Positions 32,971-38,463 of a stretch of DNA of 38,463 nucleotides are shown in pieces. The DNA comes from Halomonadaceae bacterium (GTDB lineage: Bacteria; Pseudomonadota; Gammaproteobacteria; Pseudomonadales; Oleiphilaceae), in contig REBR01000125.1 in the NCBI GenBank assembly GCA_007692645.1, positions 1 through 38,463 of the forward strand, given 5' to 3'. Both the position numbers and the translations under genes were made by a program. How positions within the stretch are numbered: the stretch's first letter is position 1; every line of letters begins with the position of its first letter. Below the pieces are notes generated by a model. That model was not told the origin of the DNA. It did no database searches and worked only from the letters and a program-made list of their open reading frames with translations.

Positions 32971-34113
32971 TCAGGTGCTCCCCAGGGCCGGCACATGCTC
33001 GTGCAGGAACCAGCGCTGGGTAACAATTTTGCGGGTAAACCAGTGGCTACGCATCAGGGCGGGTGCCACATGGGCCTTGGCCCAGGCGGGCAGCTCAAGA
33101 CTTCGCTGACCCGGCTGTTGGCGTTGGCCGTAACGGGCCTGCAACTTTTGCCCATAAGGCGCCAGCCCGTCCCGGCTGTAATCTTTCGCCTGGCAAATCA
33201 CGTCACTGGCCATCAGGGCTGACTCTACTGCCGGGCGAATGCCTTCACCGCTCTGGGTATAGGCCAGCCCCGCCGCATCCCCGATAACCAGCAGGCCATT
33301 ATCCAGTAATGGCCGGGGGGCGTGGTCGTACAACAGGTACGCATGACCCTGGAAGCGCCCGGGCAAATCCGTGGGAATGCGTCCGGCGTCCTGCATGGAG
33401 CGCACAAACTCCTGCAGGTGATCCCCCAGGCGGTGGCTGTCCTCCCGGCCAAGGCCAATATTCAGGTAATGCCCTTTGCGAAACACCCAGGCGTAACCCC
33501 GCAGGTCCTGGCAGAACCAGAGCTCAGGAGTGTCTCCCCGCACCATACAGCTGCGGGTCTGCTCCGGGGTCATGGCAAATTCCACTTCCTTGGCCACCAC
33601 GGCGGTTTCATGGCGTCCTGGTCCGTCTCCCATGCGTGCAGCAACCGGGCAGAAGTGGCCCCCGGCACCCACCACCAGTGGTGCCTGGTAGCGCCCATTC
33701 ACTTGCCACTGCCCCTGACTGACGGGTTCCAGCCGGCTGAGCTTTTCCCCCAGGGCCAGGGTGGCGCCACTGCGGCGTAGCAGGTAATCATCGAATTCAC
33801 AGCGGCGGATACCGTAGCTGACCGGGGTATCGCCGTGGTCATTTTCCACCGCTTTGTGCCCCATCATACCGATGCGAAAGCGGTAAATGGGCTGCATCAC
33901 CCGTTCCAGGCTGTATTGTGAGGGCTTGATCTGGAGGGCATCCAGAACCGCCGGGGTGACCCAGCCGGCACAGGTTTTATCCCTGGGGAAGTTCTGTTTA
34001 TCCAGCACCAGGGTGCGCAGCCCCTGGTGAGTCAGAGAGCGGGCCAGGGTGGAACCGGCGGGGCCACCGCCGATGATAATGGTGTCAAAGCGTTCCATGG
34101 CGACGGCAGGCAT
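32971..34113 (-). CDS. FAD-dependent oxidoreductase of the geranylgeranyl-reductase family
   Basis: A 380-residue flavoprotein. The FAD-binding GxGxxG is IIIGGGPAGSTLARSL (residues 12-27), and the C-terminal GDAAGLAYTQSGEGIRPAVES is the second FAD contact typical of geranylgeranyl-reductase-like enzymes, which reduce isolated double bonds in lipids. FPRDKTCAGWV is the family's Cys-bearing motif. Its ATG overlaps the upstream methyltransferase stop as TGATG, so the two are translationally coupled. An ATG at 34098 is an alternative start. A shared lipid substrate is inferred. Confidence 0.85.
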   Translation of the reverse strand: MPAVAMERFDTIIIGGGPAGSTLARSLTHQGLRTLVLDKQNFPRDKTCAGWVTPAVLDALQIKPSQYSLERVMQPIYRFRIGMMGHKAVENDHGDTPVSYGIRRCEFDDYLLRRSGATLALGEKLSRLEPVSQGQWQVNGRYQAPLVVGAGGHFCPVAARMGDGPGRHETAVVAKEVEFAMTPEQTRSCMVRGDTPELWFCQDLRGYAWVFRKGHYLNIGLGREDSHRLGDHLQEFVRSMQDAGRIPTDLPGRFQGHAYLLYDHAPRPLLDNGLLVIGDAAGLAYTQSGEGIRPAVESALMASDVICQAKDYSRDGLAPYGQKLQARYGQRQQPGQRSLELPAWAKAHVAPALMRSHWFTRKIVTQRWFLHEHVPALGST

Positions 34114-35486
34114 CAGAAGGTCTCCCGGGAGCTGGGGTGAAACAGGGTTTTGCGGTGGCGGGGTACCCGGTTGTTCTCCGGGTGGGCCAGTACCATCTGA
34201 AACAACTGCAGGGCGCTGCAGCGGAAGCTGGCAATAGACCCTGCCAGGTATAACTGCCAGGCCCGCACAAAGCGTTCACCGTACTGCCCCTGAATGGTTT
34301 CCCGCTGCTGTTCAAAGCGTTCCAGCCAGTGCTCCAGGGTTGCCGCGTAATGCAGCCGCAGGTTTTCAATGTCCAGCACGGAGAATGGACCGGCTTCTGC
34401 CAGTGCCGTCAGTTCGGCAATACTTGGGGGATAGGCCCCGGGAAAGATGCGTTTTTCGATCCAGGCATTGGTGCGGGCAGGGCGGTTGCGACCGATGCTG
34501 TGGATCAGTGCCAGACCTTCCGGCTTCAGGTGTTTGCGGATCACACCAGCCAGGGTGGCGTAATGGGCGGTACCCACATGCTCCAGCATGCCCACGGACA
34601 CAAAGGCATCGCAGGAGCCGCTGATATTGCGGTAATCATCCAGCAGGTATTCCACCTGATCATCCAGGCCCTCCTGGCGGGCCTGTTCCCGGGCGTAAGT
34701 CACCTGCTCCCGGGAAATGTTATAGGCCCGCACCGTCACCTGATACTCCCGGGCCATATACCGGGCCAGCCCGCCCCAGCCACAGCCGGCTTCTACTACG
34801 GTCTGCCCGGGCTGCAGCTGCAGCTTGCGGCAGACCAGTTCCAGCTTGGCCCGCTGCGCCTGCTCCAGGGTCATGGCCGGCTCCTCATAGTAGGCGCAGG
34901 TGTACTGCATATGGTCACGATCAAGCCACTGGCGGTAGAAGTCGTTGCCCAGGTCATAGTGGTGGTGAATGTTGCTGCGGGCCTGTTTCAGGCTGGTGGA
35001 GCGGGGGCTGTGGTTGCGCCATAACAGATCCAACCACTTGGGCCATTGCTGGCGGGCCTGTTCCGTAGACTGGTTCAGTGCCGTCAGCATGTCTGCCAGT
35101 GAGTCATCGGTTTCCAGCCGCCCGGCGCTATAGAGATCACCAAAGGCCAGGTTGGGATTACTCATCAGCTCATAGAGAGCACGGCGGTCGGCAACCCGCA
35201 GGGTAAACTGAACCGGTTGCCCGGGCGCTTGCACCTGATCCCGGTCCCACAGGTTCAGGGCCAGTGGCGGGTTGCCTGCCAGAGCAAGAAATTTCTCCGC
35301 CATCCAGCGCTCTGGCAGCAAGGGTTGCCGAGCCCTGTTTCGGGGCTGAACGTCTGGGTGGGCGGTTGCTTCAGGGGGTGATTGGGCAGCAGGCTCTCTT
35401 GGGAGAGCTGCATCCTGGGTCTGGAGCACAGGGGCTGCCCCCGGGTGCCTGGCTGATACACTGTGTCGGGTTTCCTTGATATTCAT
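34113..35486 (-). CDS. Cyclopropane-fatty-acyl-phospholipid synthase-like methyltransferase
   Basis: A 457-residue protein. After a Pro-rich N-terminal extension of about 55 residues the CFA synthase domain begins. It shows NIHHHYDLGNDFYRQWLD (173-190), the MQYTCAYY motif with C197, the SAM site VEAGCGWGGLARYM (231-244) and GMLEHVG. Late motifs IFPGAYPPSI and LHYAATLEHWLERF are also present. CFA synthases methylate unsaturated phospholipid chains in place. It is coupled to an FAD reductase of the GGR type, so the product could be a methyl-branched or otherwise reduced chain instead of a cyclopropane. GGGAGA precedes the ATG. Confidence 0.88.
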   Translation of the reverse strand: MNIKETRHSVSARHPGAAPVLQTQDAALPREPAAQSPPEATAHPDVQPRNRARQPLLPERWMAEKFLALAGNPPLALNLWDRDQVQAPGQPVQFTLRVADRRALYELMSNPNLAFGDLYSAGRLETDDSLADMLTALNQSTEQARQQWPKWLDLLWRNHSPRSTSLKQARSNIHHHYDLGNDFYRQWLDRDHMQYTCAYYEEPAMTLEQAQRAKLELVCRKLQLQPGQTVVEAGCGWGGLARYMAREYQVTVRAYNISREQVTYAREQARQEGLDDQVEYLLDDYRNISGSCDAFVSVGMLEHVGTAHYATLAGVIRKHLKPEGLALIHSIGRNRPARTNAWIEKRIFPGAYPPSIAELTALAEAGPFSVLDIENLRLHYAATLEHWLERFEQQRETIQGQYGERFVRAWQLYLAGSIASFRCSALQLFQMVLAHPENNRVPRHRKTLFHPSSRETF

Positions 35487-38171
<2,685 letters not shown>

Positions 38172-38217
38172 GCCTTGATGGGTGAATGCCGGGGAGCTAT
38201 TGCCCTCCGGCAGACAT

Positions 38218-38260
38218 AAAAAAGCGGCGCCTCAGCTATTGTCTGGGCGCCGCTTTTTTT
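38218..38260 (+). terminator. Intrinsic terminator of katG
   Basis: GCGGCGCC pairs with GGCGCCGC around a 15-base loop. An A run precedes the stem and eight T follow it, so it can work in both directions. It begins 47 bases after the katG stop. Confidence 0.9.
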
Positions 38261-38286
38261 GTTTCACCGATTAACCGCAGTTGCCT

Positions 38287-38311
38287 CATCGCGGCCATGG
38301 CCGCTCCCACA
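38287..38311. repeat. Single REP element
   Basis: The same element as at 13067-13092, in reverse orientation, with the GCGGCCATGGCCGC palindrome and the CTCCCACA tail. It is unpaired within the visible sequence. Confidence 0.8.
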
Positions 38312-38337
38312 CAGACCTCCCACCCTGTGCAAACTGC

Positions 38338-38463
38338 CACATTGTGGGAAGCTGCACTCTGCAGGAGCTTGCACACTGAGGGACACTACACACTGTGGGA
38401 GACAAGCACACTGCGGGAGACAAGCACACTGCGGGAGACAAGCACACTGCGGGAGACAAGCAC
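38338..38463. repeat. Tandem array of 17-18 bp units, open at the window edge
   Basis: Seven adjacent units begin with CAC. The first three are diverged and 17 bp long (starts 38338, 38355, 38372). The fourth is 18 bp with one change, and the last three (38407, 38425, 38443) are identical CACACTGCGGGAGACAAG. The array continues past 38463. Units are contiguous with no spacers. The GTGGGAG core resembles the REP head nearby, which suggests local expansion from a REP fragment. Confidence 0.92.

Noticed and set aside
38389-38463. CRISPR array
   Set aside because: Units are 18 bp and directly contiguous with no spacers, so this is a simple tandem repeat. No cas gene is near.

Overview
The window looks like a chromosomal segment from a GC-rich gammaproteobacterium. 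The main argument is gene order. trpC-trpD-trpG, trpE and rpe lie on one side. A DnaJ-like protein, murU, amgK, lptD, surA, pdxA, rsmA and apaH lie on the other. This backbone is familiar from Pseudomonas, Marinobacter and Alcanivorax relatives. SlmA, the AmgK/MurU cell-wall recycling pair and REP-type repeats fit the same group. A marine Alcanivorax/Oceanospirillales-like host is a guess from memory, not a database result.

Layout. Positions 1-6430 are an accessory zone: a partial medium-chain dehydrogenase, a DsbA-fold isomerase, an SDR divergent from an HxlR regulator with two tandem palindromic operators, a VapBC module, a second dehydrogenase, a YefM-YoeB module, SlyD and a homocysteine methyltransferase-like protein. 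Positions 6573-14956 hold radD and the tryptophan genes trpC, trpD, trpG and trpE on the minus strand. A trp leader peptide ending in Trp-Arg-Trp precedes trpE and is followed by a terminator-like hairpin, the layout of classical attenuation. The trp cluster is split between trpG and trpE by about 2.3 kb carrying a class 3 lipase and a small membrane-anchored partner, bordered by repeats of one family. This looks like an inserted effector/immunity-type cassette.

Positions 15106-17259 hold a secreted pectinacetylesterase-family hydrolase facing a membrane-anchored helical protein, at the place between rpe and trpE where gph often sits. Positions 17407-28168 are core genes: rpe, a DUF3530-like protein, a J-domain protein, murU, amgK, and the lptD-surA-pdxA-rsmA-apaH run with overlapping reading frames. 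Thiamine genes thiS and thiG, the division regulator slmA, an inositol monophosphatase-family protein, a small membrane J-protein and a short secretin-domain protein follow.

Positions 32494-38463 group oxidative-stress and membrane-lipid functions. They are dps, an FAD oxidoreductase translationally coupled to a cyclopropane-fatty-acid-synthase-like methyltransferase, and katG with an OxyR-like site just upstream of a plausible promoter. The window ends in a REP element and a tandem array of 17-18 bp units that runs off the edge. No rRNA, tRNA or CRISPR array was seen.
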